Source of the DNA: Manis javanica
Lineage: Eukaryota; Chordata; Mammalia; Pholidota; Manidae
Assembly (NCBI RefSeq): GCF_040802235.1
Contig: NC_133167.1
Location: 45,382,001-45,446,000 of the forward strand
Direction: 5' to 3'
Length of the DNA: 64,000 nucleotides
Position 1 is the stretch's first letter. Each line of letters starts with the position of its first letter. The notes beneath the pieces are model-generated. The model was not told where the DNA came from, made no database searches, and saw nothing but the letters and a program-made list of their open reading frames with translations. The translations under genes were made by a program, and so were the position numbers. This document shows positions 36,804 to 46,924 of the stretch, piece after piece.

Positions 36804-38322
36804 AATATATATGCACCCAAAACAGGAGCACCAGCATTTGTGAAACAAATACTAACAGAACTAAAGGAGGAAATAGACTGCAAAGCATTCATTTTAGGAG
36901 ACTTCAACACACCATTCACTCCAAAGGACAGATCCACCAGACAGAAAATAAGTAAGGACACAGAGGCACTGAACAACACACTAGAACAGATGGACCTAAT
37001 AGACATCTATAGAACTCTACACCCAAAAGCAACAGGATACACATTCTTCTCAAGTGCACATGGAACATTCTCCAGAATAGACCACATACTAGACCACAAA
37101 AAGAGCCTCAGTAAATTCAAAAAGATTGAAATCCTACCAACCAACTTTTCAGACCACAAAGGTATAAAACTAGAAATAAATTGTACCAAGAAAGTAAAAA
37201 GGCTGACAAACACATGGAGGCTTAACAATGTGCTTCTGAATAGTCAATGGATCAACGACCAAATTTAAATGGAGATCCAGCAGTATATGGAAATAAATGA
37301 CAACAGCAACACAAACCCCAACTTCTGTGGGACGCAGCGAAAGCAGTCTTAAGAGGAAAGTATATAGCAATCTAGGCATATTTAAAGAAGGAAGAACAAA
37401 CCCAAATGAATAGTCTAATGTCACAATTATCGAAATTGGAAAAAGAAGAACAAATGAAGCCTAAAGTCAGCAGAAGGAGGGACATAATAAAGATCAGAGA
37501 AGAAATAAACAAAATTGAGAAGAATAAAACAATAGAAAAAAATCAATGAAACCAAGAGCTGGTGCTTTGATAAAATAAATGACATAGATAAACCTCTAGC
37601 CAGACTTATTAAGAGAAAAAGAGAATCAATACACATCAACAGAATCAGAAATGAGAAAGGAAACATCACAACGGACCCAACAGAAATACAAAGAATTATT
37701 AGAGACTACTATGAAAACTTATATGCTAAGAAGCTGGAAAACCTAGAATAAATGGACAAGTTCCTAGAAAAATACAACCTTCCAAGACTGACCAAGGAAG
37801 AAACAGAAAATCTAAACAAACCACTTACCAGCAAAGAAATTGAAGTGGTAATCAAAAAACTACCCAAGAAAAAAAACCCCGGGCTAGACGGATTTACCTC
37901 AGAAATTTATCAGACATACAGAGAAGATACAATACACATTCTCCTTAAAGTTTTCCGAAAAATAGAAGAGGAGGGAATAAACCCAAGCTCATTCTATGAA
38001 GCCAACATCACCCTAATACCAAAACCAGGCAAAGGCCCCACCAAAAAAGAAAATTACAGACCAATATCCCTGATGAACGCAGATGCAAAAATACTCAACA
38101 AAATATTAGCAAACCGAATTCAAAAATATATCAAAAGGATCATACACCACAACCAAGTGGGATTCATCCCAGGGATGCAAGGATGGTACAACATTTGAAA
38201 ATCCATCAACATCGTCCACCACATAAACAAAAAGAAAGACAAAAACCATATGATCATCTCCATAGATGCTGAAAAAGCATTCGACAAAATTCAACATCCA
38301 TTCATGATAAAAACTCCCAGCA
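36804..38322 (+). pseudogene. L1 ORF2, block 2 (endonuclease end to RT core)
   Basis: Resumes ORF2 after the provirus (NIYAPKTGAPAF). The frame at 36738-37268 has the endonuclease motifs GDFN, RIDHIL and SDHKGI. 37752-38198 reads into the RT domain ([59 protein letters not shown]) and ends at a TGA. The region 37260-37750 is frameshifted, with at least one TAA (about 37747). The block is cut at 38322 by the retroposon. Confidence 0.88.
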
Positions 38323-38888
38323 GAGGTGAGGCTTTGAACCTCACCCCTCCGTTATGAGAGAAATCTTCTATATCCGTGGATGTTTTATTGCCCTTGTCTA
38401 GCTCGGATTAACACTTAATCTACAGGCACACACCAGATCATCTACATTTGCCCTCTTACAGCACTAAACTATGTTTTCTACCTTTATCTTGAATCTACCT
38501 ACCACTTCAGCATTTTATTAAAAATAATAATTATAATAATAATAAAGGGAGAAATGTGGGATTCACATATAAATCAGTATAAAAATCAAATGAATATTCA
38601 TATTTGACCTGATTGTTTATAGTTCATAATGCGTGATCAAAACCGAAAGTTTCTGTGATGAATGCCCTTGTACTGTTCACCATGTAAGATCTTATTCACT
38701 ATGTAAGAATTTGTTCACCATGTAAGAACTTGTTCGTTATGCTTCAGAAGATTGGAGACTGATGAGAATTAGGCTTGGGGTGCATTAATGATTGTTCATT
38801 GAACATTGAGTCCCCTATACAGAATTTTATTGGTGTTAACAATCATTTGATCAATAAATATGAGAGATGCCCTCTCAAAAAAAAAAAC
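38323..38888 (+). mobile_element. Poly(A)-tailed retroposon derived from a retroviral 3' end
   Basis: A 566-bp insertion inside L1 ORF2, bounded by similar sequences AAAACTCCCAGCA (38310-38322) and AAAACACTTTCAGCA (38889-38903) that fit a decayed target duplication. Order: a 5' part beginning with a hairpin (GGTGAGG/CCTCACC, 38325-38345), an AT-rich part with (AAT)n, a polypurine-like AAAGGGAGAAA (38544-38554), then an LTR-like TG start (38555) and about 320 bp ending at AATAAA (38853-38858), 18 bases later a poly(A) run (38877-38887). An LTR that ends at its poly(A) site, lacks U5 and has an A tail is what reverse transcription of a retroviral mRNA by L1 machinery would leave. Family name unknown to me. 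Confidence 0.75.
38675..38740 (+). repeat. Short tandem repeat unit in the retroposon
   Basis: Three imperfect copies of a roughly 22-bp unit built on TTCACCATGTAAGAACTTG (TTCACCATGTAAGATCTTA, TTCACTATGTAAGAATTTG, TTCACCATGTAAGAACTTG), lying in the U3-like part of the LTR-derived segment, where direct repeats often act as enhancer modules. Confidence 0.75.
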
Positions 38889-38903
38889 AAAACACTTTCA
38901 GCA

Positions 38904-40868
38904 AAATGAGTATAGAGGGCAAGTACCTCAACATAATAAAGGCCATATATGATAAACCCACAGCCAATATCATACTGAACAGCGAGAAGCTGAAAGCTTT
39001 TCCTCTGAGATCAGGAACAAGATAGGGATGCCCACTCTCCCCACTGTTATTTAACATAGTACTGGAGGTCCTAGCCACAGCAATCAGACAAAACAAAGAA
39101 ATATAAGGAATACAGATTGGTAAAGAAGAAGGTAAACTATCACTATTTGCAGATGACATGATATTGTACATAAAAAACCCTAAAGACTCCACTCCAAAAC
39201 TACTAGAACTGATATCAGAATACAGCAAAGTTGCAGAATACAAAATTAACACACAGAAATCTGTGGCTTTCCTATACACTAACAATGAGCCAATAGAGAA
39301 ATCAGGAAAACAATTCCATTCACAATTGCATCAAAAAGAATAAAATACCTAGGAATAAACCTAACCAAAGAACTGAAAGACCTATACCCTGAAAACTGTA
39401 AGACTCTCTTAGGAGAAAATAAAGAGGACACTAACAAATGGAAACTCATCTCATGCTCTTGGCTAGGAAGAATTAATATTGTCAAAATGGCCATCCTGCC
39501 CAAAGCAATATACAGATTTGATGCAATCTCTATCAAATTACTAACAACATTCTTCAACAAACTGGAACAAATAGTTCAAAAATTCATATGGAAACACCAA
39601 AGACCCCGAATAGCCAAAGCAATCCTGTGAAAGAAGAATAAAGTGGGGGGGATCTCACTCCCCAACGTCAAGCTCCACTACAAAGCCTCAGTAATCAAGA
39701 CAATTTGGTACTGACACAAGAACAGAACCACAGACCAGTGGAACAGATTAGAGACTCCAGACATTAACCCAAACATATATGGTCAATTAGATATGATAAA
39801 GGAGCCATGGACATACAATGGGGAAATGACAGTCTCTTCAGCAGATGGTGCTGGCAAAACTGGACAGCTACATGTAAGAGAATGAAACTGGATCACTGTC
39901 AAGCCCCATACACAAAGGTAAATTCAAAATGGATCAAAGACCTGAATATAAGTCATAAAACCATAAAACTCTTAGAATAAAACATAGGCAAAAATCTGCT
40001 GGACATAAACATGAGTGAGTTCTTCTTGAACATATATCCCCATTCACAGGAAACAAAGCAAAAATGAACAAGTGGGACTACATCAAGCTGAAAAGCTTCT
40101 GTACAGCAAAGAACACCATCAATAGAACAAAAAGGTACCCTACAGTATGGGAGAATATATTTATAAATGACAGATCGATAAAGACTTGAAATCCAAAATA
40201 TATAAGAGCTCATGCACCTCAACAAACATAACACAAATAATCCAATTAAAAAATGGGCAGAGGAGGTGAACAGGCAGTTCTCCAGAGAAGAAATTCAGAT
40301 GGCTAACAGACACATGAAAAGATGTTCCAAATTGCTAGTTATCAGAGAAATACAAATTAAAACCACAATGACATATCACCTCACACCAGTTAGGATGGCT
40401 ACCATCCAAAAGAGAAACAAAAAGAAATGTTGGTGAGGTTGTGGAGAAAGGGGAACCCTCCTACACTGCTGGTGGGAATGCAAATTAGTTCAACCATTAT
40501 GGAAAGCAGTATGGAGGTTCCTCAAAAATCTCAAAATAGAAATTCCATTTGACCCAGGAATTCTACTTCTAGGAATTTACCCTAAGAATGCAGCAGCCCG
40601 GTTTGAAAAATACAGATGCACCCCTATGTTTGTTGCAGCACTATTTACAATAGCCAAGAAATGGAAGCAACCTAAGTGTCCATCAGTAGATGAATTGATA
40701 AAGATGGTGTGGTATATATACACAATAGAATATTATTCAGCCATAAGAAGAAAACAAATCCTACCATTTGCAACAACATGGATGGAACTAGAGGGTCTTA
40801 TGCTCAGTGAAGTAAGCCAGGCAGAGAAAGACAAGTACCAAATGATTTCACTCATATATGGAGTGTAA
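38904..40868 (+). pseudogene. L1 ORF2, block 3 (RT catalytic box to C terminus)
   Basis: Continues ORF2 after the retroposon. 39140-39170 encodes [11 protein letters not shown], the F/YADD catalytic box, then [21 protein letters not shown]. Frames change several times (39158-39343, 40212-40436, 40626-40868). The last frame carries the ORF2 C-terminal signature (PSVDELIKMVWYIYTIEYYS, MELEGLMLSEVSQAEKDKYQ) and ends at 40868. The 3' UTR with a G-rich tract (about 40925-41050) and the A10 tail follow. Confidence 0.88.
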
Positions 40869-41223
40869 GAACAAAGAAAAACTGAAGGAATAAAACAGCA
40901 GCAGAATCACAGAACCCAAGAATGGACTAACAGTTACCAAAGGGAAAGGGACTGGGGAGAATGGGATGGAAGGGAGGGATAAGGATGGGGAAAAAGAAAG
41001 GGGGCATTATGATTAGCATGTATAATTTGAGGGGGGGAGCATGGGGAGGGCTGTGCAACATAGAGAAGACAAGTAGTGATTCTACAACATCTTACTACGC
41101 TGATGGACAGTGACTGTAAAGGGGTTTGTGTAGGGGTCTTGGTGAAGGGGGGACCCTAGTAAACATAATGTTCTTCATGTAATTGTAGATGAATGATAAC
41201 AAAAAAAAAATCAGGAAGAGGGA

Positions 41224-43117
41224 ACAGAAAGATTGGAGAGACAATGAAGTGATCAGAGGAATTATGTGAACAATGCTTCACCTAAAGTCACAGTAGAATT
41301 CTCATAATATAAACAGTGGCTGTTGATTTAAATCAACTTACACTGTAACACTGAGATCAAAGGGACACGGAGCTGTTCAAGGGTGTGTTTAATGATGAGA
41401 TAAGGATTATAAAGAAAAAAATCAAGAAATATGACCTAGAACTATGTCACCTAGATGCTATGTAAATTTGTGTTATAGTTTATAGAGGAGTAAGTGATTT
41501 CAGCTGAGAGGTTTTTCTTGATTAGCTGGAATCAAAAGTTGGAAGTGCTAGGATGGGTATTGCTGTTTTTAGTTATAAATCTGTGGTATTATTTGGGTTT
41601 TAAAATGTGTATATGAATTAATTTGAAAAAATTAATACTTTGGTGGTAATAAGATTTAAACATATTTTTCTTTTACTAAGAAAACTCGAATACAGAATGC
41701 ATGGCCTCACCCCAAATTATTATTTCTAGGTTATTATCTAAAATAATTAAAGTGACTTTACACTTCATTCTGCAAAACTGTTTACAAAATATTTTGTACC
41801 TCTGTGGCGTAATGGAAAAACTGGTTTCAAAGCATTTGCATATTTAGGGCAAGTCAATTTGTATTTCAAGTAAATTGATTAAAGATACACACAGTCCACA
41901 ACAAAGAACAGTGTATCTTCCCAAAAATAAAAATATTTACACTATTTTGGGTTCAATATTACAGTGTTTTAATCCTCAAATAAATATATTATTTCAAAGG
42001 GAAATTGTTTATTTTGGAAGCAAACATTTCAACACTAAGGAGGTCTTGAAATGACAAGTTCACAGAAACAAAGACTTCAGTCTCAAACTTGTCAACAGAA
42101 GCAAAATCTTATTTTTTGCTGCTTTAAGTGGTGGGTCTTGCCACACTGCCACTCAGGTCAGCTGGGATTAAGCCCTGTAGTTGTTTAGGAAGAAAGGGAA
42201 AGATAACTCCTTTCATTACAACTGACAATCTAACATATGTCATAAATTGAGACAAGTAAAAAAATCAGCAAACAAAATGTTTGATATCATATACGCACCT
42301 TAATTGTCGGTAGTAGTAATCCACTATAGAGCTTTACAGCTGGTAGGCTGTGTAACTAAATGACAATAAATGATAACAAGTGTGGGAATCAAGCCTGGTG
42401 CTTCTGCAAAGCATCATGCTGGCAATAATTTTCATTAAATCAAATTTTTTTAGAGCCATCACAAGGCTTACCTCGGTTTGCTTTATGCTTTTGCATGGAT
42501 TTTCATCAATTTTTTAAAAAGAGCTTTTATGTGTGTTGATCTTCAAATAGCAAATATTTCATAAAACATAGTTTCTTTAAAGGAAAGGATTGATTTAAAC
42601 ATTTAATAAGTAATAATAGCTCATGTTTAACAATTACTTATCATGTGGCATACATGATTGGAGGTGTTTTATATCCATGTTCTCATTAAATCTTCACAAG
42701 AAACTTGTGCAATGGACATTGCTCATATTACACCTTAGCTGTGGAGAAGAGATTCTATTTCTGGGATTGCTGGGGCATAAAAGAGAGGCAATCCAGAGAA
42801 TAGGGTAGTTTCCAGTAGATGTTCCCATCTTAGACTCTAGTGAGCTGAAATGATGAATAGGTAACGCTTTCTTCTGGCAAACAGAAATTCGGTGTCTCTA
42901 AATTCTGTGCCTGCCAATGTGGATGGGCTTCACACTATGCAAACGGCACATTTCCTAATAATTATGGACAGTGTGTATTTCACTAACATTAATGAATAAA
43001 AAAATAATTGTAAAGTGAGTCATTCTGGTCTAAGTTTACTGATGCCATAACATGAAATGCAGAGTCTCTAGGTCACAGTGCGGAGAAAGACTAAATGGGA
43101 ATTTTAAGTGTTCCTTT
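41224..43117. other. Unassigned AT-rich DNA with one MIR
   Basis: No supported gene. The only feature I can name is the MIR at 42600-42780. Confidence 0.45.
42600..42780 (-). repeat. MIR SINE relic, minus strand
   Basis: The plus strand TAATAGCTCATGTTTAACAATTACTTATCATGTGG, then CATGTTCTCATTAAATCTTCACAAG and ACTTGTGCAATGGAC follow the reverse complement of the MIR 3' half. Confidence 0.6.
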
Positions 43118-43619
43118 TGTTAGAGTGGCTAGATAGCTAGACATAAGCAGGAAGAGGGAGGGGGACTTGGTCAGATGCTTGCTTACATCCTTCGCATTCT
43201 GTACAAGCTGTTCCCATGGGAGGGGAGGGAGGGTATAGATAATAGATCGGCCAAAACTGGCTGATTCCAACACGGAGGAGAAGTTGACCCGGACTTCACT
43301 TCCAAATACATTATATACTCACTAACATAGTAAAATCAAATATAGTGAAAAAACCTCCCTCGCCGGATGTGAGGGTGAAGCAAGCCTGAACTCCAGGAAG
43401 ACTCCACCTGCTCCCTTTGAAACCTAACCCCACTTAATGATGTTCATCTCACTGCAGATAAAAAGGGCGTCCTATCATTCCCTGCACCTCAACCCTCTGG
43501 GGTACTCTTATCTTTCTTTGCACTCTGTTCTCCAGATAAACTCTTAATGCTCCACATCCATTCTTGAAGTCTTTCTTGCAATAAGACCGTAGGGACCCAT
43601 CTCCGGTAATACTTTCACA
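43118..43619 (+). mobile_element. Class I ERV-like solo LTR, plus strand
   Basis: About 500 bp with gammaretrovirus-type LTR layout: a start near TGTTAGAGTGGC, a G-rich U3, a TATA-like AGATAAAAAGGGCG (about 43455), a C-rich initiator area, a degenerate poly(A) signal in CCAGATAAACTCTTAATGCTCC, and an end ACTTTCACA. The 5' boundary is uncertain and no clean 4-bp duplication was found. G-rich sequence just after it (43640-43800) might be remnant leader, but no primer site could be confirmed. Confidence 0.62.
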
Positions 43620-43826
43620 TATTCACAAGATTAGCAACTTCACTGATGGATTGACTGGTGGGGGAGAGGTCGAGCCAGCGGCACTCCAGGGGTGCAGGCT
43701 TGGGGGCCTATCGGAGGGGGCCCTGGCGACTCGTACGGGTCTGTGTTGGGGTGGGGTAGTCGGGCCAGCAGCACTCCAGAGGAGCAAATCCCATCACTTG
43801 AAAATTAAGTAACTTCATAACACGTG

Positions 43827-44106
43827 AGTTATTTACAATAGCCAAGAAATAGAAGCAACCTAAGTGTCCATCAGTAGATGAATGGATAAAGTAGAGGCGG
43901 TGCATATACAGAATATACATAATGCAGGGAAGCGGGTGAGGGCGGTGCAACACGGAGCTGACAAGTAGTGACTCTACAGCGTCTCACTACGCGGAAGGAC
44001 AGTGACTGTAATGGGGTGTGTGTGGAGGACTTGATTATGGGAAGAATCTAGTAACCACATTGTTGCTCATGTGATTATTAATGAAACCAAAATAAAATAA
44101 ATAAAA
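43827..44106 (+). mobile_element. Short L1 3' copy with internal deletion, plus strand
   Basis: Flanked by a perfect 10-bp duplication ATAACACGTG (43817-43826 and 44107-44116). It holds the ORF2 C-terminal sequence (TTATTTACAATAGCCAAGAAATAG...), then jumps at about 43890-43930 to the 3' UTR (GACAAGTAGTGACTCTAC...) and ends in an A-rich tail. The missing middle is the rest of ORF2 C terminus and early 3' UTR. Confidence 0.88.
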
Positions 44107-44159
44107 ATAACACGTGGATCATCTCATGAATAAATTAGAAAGTACATTGAACAAAATGA

Positions 44160-45190
44160 AAGCCCGCTGCTGACAATACTCTAGGCCAATGAGCGTGCGT
44201 CATCGCGCTCAGACCCGCCCCCGATTGTCGGCGCCCGCGGCCAATGAGCGAGCAGCTCCCCGAGCAGGTAGCCGTTGGGCGCGCGCGGAGTACACGTTAC
44301 TCGGGCGGCTGCGTAATAGTTTAGGCGTCCCCGCCACCATATTCAACAGTTAATACTGTCGCGAGCGCCGTAGGAAGAAGGTGCTTTCGCGGCTCTGTCC
44401 GTGCTCCGGGCCGCCGTCCCTTCCGGGCGCCTCCGGCCCGCCGTTCCGTCCGCGCAGCGAGCCCGCTGGATCTCAGATGGACCCGCGCTGTGCTCGGCTG
44501 CGCCTTCCTCCCGGCGCGCAGGCGCCGGCGGTACCGACCTCGCCCCTTGGTCTCAGACCGCCTCCTCGCGCCGGCTGAGCTCCCGGGGCCGCACTCGCCC
44601 CTTCTCTGCTCTCCCGCGGCGGGTGGAGGGCGGCGATCGACCCGGACTTGGAGCCGCCGCTCCGGCCGGACCTGCGCCCGTCCAGCTCTGCCGCTTCCAG
44701 CCTGGCGCTGTCGGGCGGCGCGACCGGGTCGCCGAGGCCGCGGAGAGCCCGGCCGGGAGACGGCTCCCGCCGCCGCGGAACTGCGGCGGAGCGTCCAGAG
44801 CGGGCTCCGCTTCAGGGGTGAAGGCGACAGAGACGGCTCTGCGGGGCCAGAAGGTACATGGCCGAGGGGCGCGGCGGGGTCCGGACGGGGCGTGGGGATC
44901 CCTGCCTCCGCCTGCGGGCGCAGAGGACCGGTGATAGGGTGGCCCTGCGAGGGGCTCGGCAGGCGGCGCGGGGCCAGGGGGCAACCGACGCGGGTTGGGG
45001 GCTCGCGGGGCTCTGGACGGGGCCGCAGGCGGAGGGGTTGGGCCGGGCCGCGCAGACGGGAAGGTTGGCGGGCGTCTTGTGTGCAGTTTTTCGGCGGCGG
45101 CTTCGAGAGCGAGGACCGGGCGAGCTGAGGGTCGGGTGGGATCCGTGGCGGGGCGGCGGGAAGAGACCGTCGGAGGCAGCGCCTTCAGAA
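44160..45190. promoter_or_regulatory. CpG island, probable promoter and first exon
   Basis: About 1 kb of very GC- and CpG-dense DNA in an AT-rich setting. The left side has two GGCCAATGAGCG boxes (CCAAT at 44186-44190 and 44241-44245, 55 bp apart; NF-Y type), a GC box (ACCCGCCCCCG, about 44213) and CGCCACCATATT (YY1-like CCATATT core, about 44332). The right side would be the first exon, with a possible donor GCCAGAAG|GTACAT (GT at about 44853). CCAAT boxes lie left of the denser part, so transcription to the right (plus) is more likely, but a bidirectional promoter is possible. Long frames here in several phases are a by-product of GC richness; none gave a recognisable protein. The gene is not identified. 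Confidence 0.65.
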
Positions 45191-45194
45191 TTAA

Positions 45195-46924
45195 CAATTT
45201 TTTCAAGAGGTACCTCTCGTACTTTTTATTTGGGATTACCGATTCAATTTCCTTGCTGGTAATTGGTCTGTTCAGATTTTCTGTTTTTTCCTTCGTCAGC
45301 CTTGGAAGGTTGTATTTTTCTAGAAAGTTGACCATTTCTTCCAGGTTGTCCTGTTTGTTACCATATAATTTTTCATAGTATTCTCTAATAAATCTTCATA
45401 TTTCTGTGGTGTCAGTAGTGATTTTTCCTTTCTCCTTTCTGATCCTGTTTATGTGTGTAGACTCTCTTTTTTTTCTTGATAAGTCTAGCTAGGGGTTTAT
45501 CTATTTTGTTTTTTTCTTGAAGAACCAGCTCTTGCTTTCATTGATTCTCTCTATTGTGTTATCTTCTCGATTTTATTTATTTCTGCTCTAATCTTTATGT
45601 CGTCCCTCCTTCTACTGACTTTGGGCCTCATTTGTTCTTTTTGTAGTTTAGTTAATTCTGAGTTTAGACTGCTCATATGGGATTGTTGTTCTTTCCTGAG
45701 GTAGGCCTGTACTTACTTCCCTCTTAGCACCGCCTTTGCTGCGTCCCACAGATTTTGCGTTGTTGAATTATTGTCATTTGTTTCCATATATTGCTTGATC
45801 TCTTTTTATTTGGTCATTGATCCATTGGTTATTTAGGAGCATGTTGTTTAACCTCCATGTGATTGTAGGCTTTTTCGTCATCTTTGTGTAATTTATTTAT
45901 AATTTCATACCCTTGTGGTCTGAGAAGCTGGTTGGTACAATTTCAATTTTTTTGAATTTACTGAGGCTCTTTTTGTGCCCTAGTATATGATCTATTCTTG
46001 AAAATGTCCCGTGTGCACTTGAGAAGAATGTGTAACCTGCTGCTTTTGAGTGGAGAGTTCTGTAGATGTCTGTATGGTCCATCTGTTCTAATGTGTCGTT
46101 CAACGCGTCAGTCTCCTTACTTATTTTCTCTGTGGTTCATCTGAGTGGAGTGTTGAAATTTGCTTAAACGAATGCATTGCATTCTATTTCCCCTTTTAAT
46201 TCTGTTAGTATTTGTTTCATATATGTAGGTGCTCTTGTGTTGGGTGCATAGATATTTATAATGGTTATATCCTGTTGTTGGATTGACCCCTTTATCATTA
46301 TATCATGTCCGTCTTTGTCTCTTGTAACTTTCTTTGTTTTAAAGTCTATTTTGTCCACAAGTACTGCAACACCTGCTTTTTTTCTCCCTATTAGTTGCGT
46401 GAAATATCTTTTTCCATTCCTTCACTAAATTAGTCTGTGTATGTGCTTGGGTTTGAAGTGAGTCTCTTGTAGGCAGCATATAGATGGGACTTGTTTTTTT
46501 ATCCATTCAGTGACTCCATGTCTTTTGATTGGTGCATTCAGACCATTTACATTTAGGGTGCTTATCGATAGCTGTGTACTTATTGCCATTGCAGGCTTTA
46601 GATTCGTGTTTACCAAAGGTTAAAGGGTACCATCCTTACTATCTAAGAATCTAACTTAACTCACTTAAAGTATGCTATTACAAACACAATCTAAAGGTTG
46701 TTTTTTTTCCTCCTCATTCTTTATATATTAGGTATCATATTCTGTACTCTTTGTCTATCCCTTTTTGTTACCTCTGCTGACAGCTATTTAACCTTAGTAA
46801 CACTTCCATCTATAGCAGTCCCTCCAAAATACACTGTAGAGATGGTTGGTGGGAGCTAAATTCTCTCAGCTTTTGCTTATCTGGAAATTGTTAAATCCCT
46901 CCTTCAAATTTAAATGAAAATCTT
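45195..46924 (-). mobile_element. L1 5' portion lacking its 3' half, minus strand
   Basis: On the minus strand this runs from the end of ORF1 (about 46924-46830, KFEGG-like end) through the ORF2 start (ISTQLSISTLNVNGLNAPIK near 46590) and the endonuclease domain (YRTLHSKAAGYTFFSSAHGTF, RIDHILGHKKSLS at 45897-46103) to TSKEIESVI at about 45240, then stops beside the CpG island. RT, 3' UTR and poly(A) are missing. The break is at nearly the same ORF2 point as in the L1 at 5818-9199. Frames are broken in several places. Confidence 0.85.

Larger units (their letters stand above)
29689..41210 (+). mobile_element. Full-length young L1, split by two later insertions
   Basis: Starts at a canonical L1 5' end (TTAAAGATGGTGGTGTGAG at 29691) and finishes with a 3' UTR and A10 tail (41201-41210). 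Removing the provirus (31819-36797 plus one duplicated ATTATA) and the retroposon (38323-38888 plus duplication) leaves about 6 kb, the size of a complete L1. AAGAGGGA occurs at 29681-29688 and again at 41216-41223, just after the tail, a plausible target duplication. Parts: 5' UTR to 30325, ORF1 30326-31178 with one frameshift, ORF2 from 31483 in three genomic blocks to 40868, 3' UTR 40869-41200. It is dead: both frames carry frameshifts and stops. Confidence 0.9.

Noticed and set aside
38521-38560. (AAT)n near the LTR-like start as a standalone microsatellite
   Set aside because: It is part of the retroposon, just 5' of the polypurine-like tract.
43640-43800. Gammaretroviral primer site and leader after the solo LTR
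   Set aside because: A GACTCGTACGGGTCT string is reminiscent of a primer site but is about 110 bp from the LTR end and not a convincing match to any tRNA.
44401-45378. Overlapping long frames (up to 260 codons) on both strands in the CpG island
   Set aside because: Frames are open in several phases on both strands, as GC-rich DNA rarely forms stops. Products are R/G/P/A-rich with no domain. The longest minus frame simply continues from L1 ORF2 into the island.
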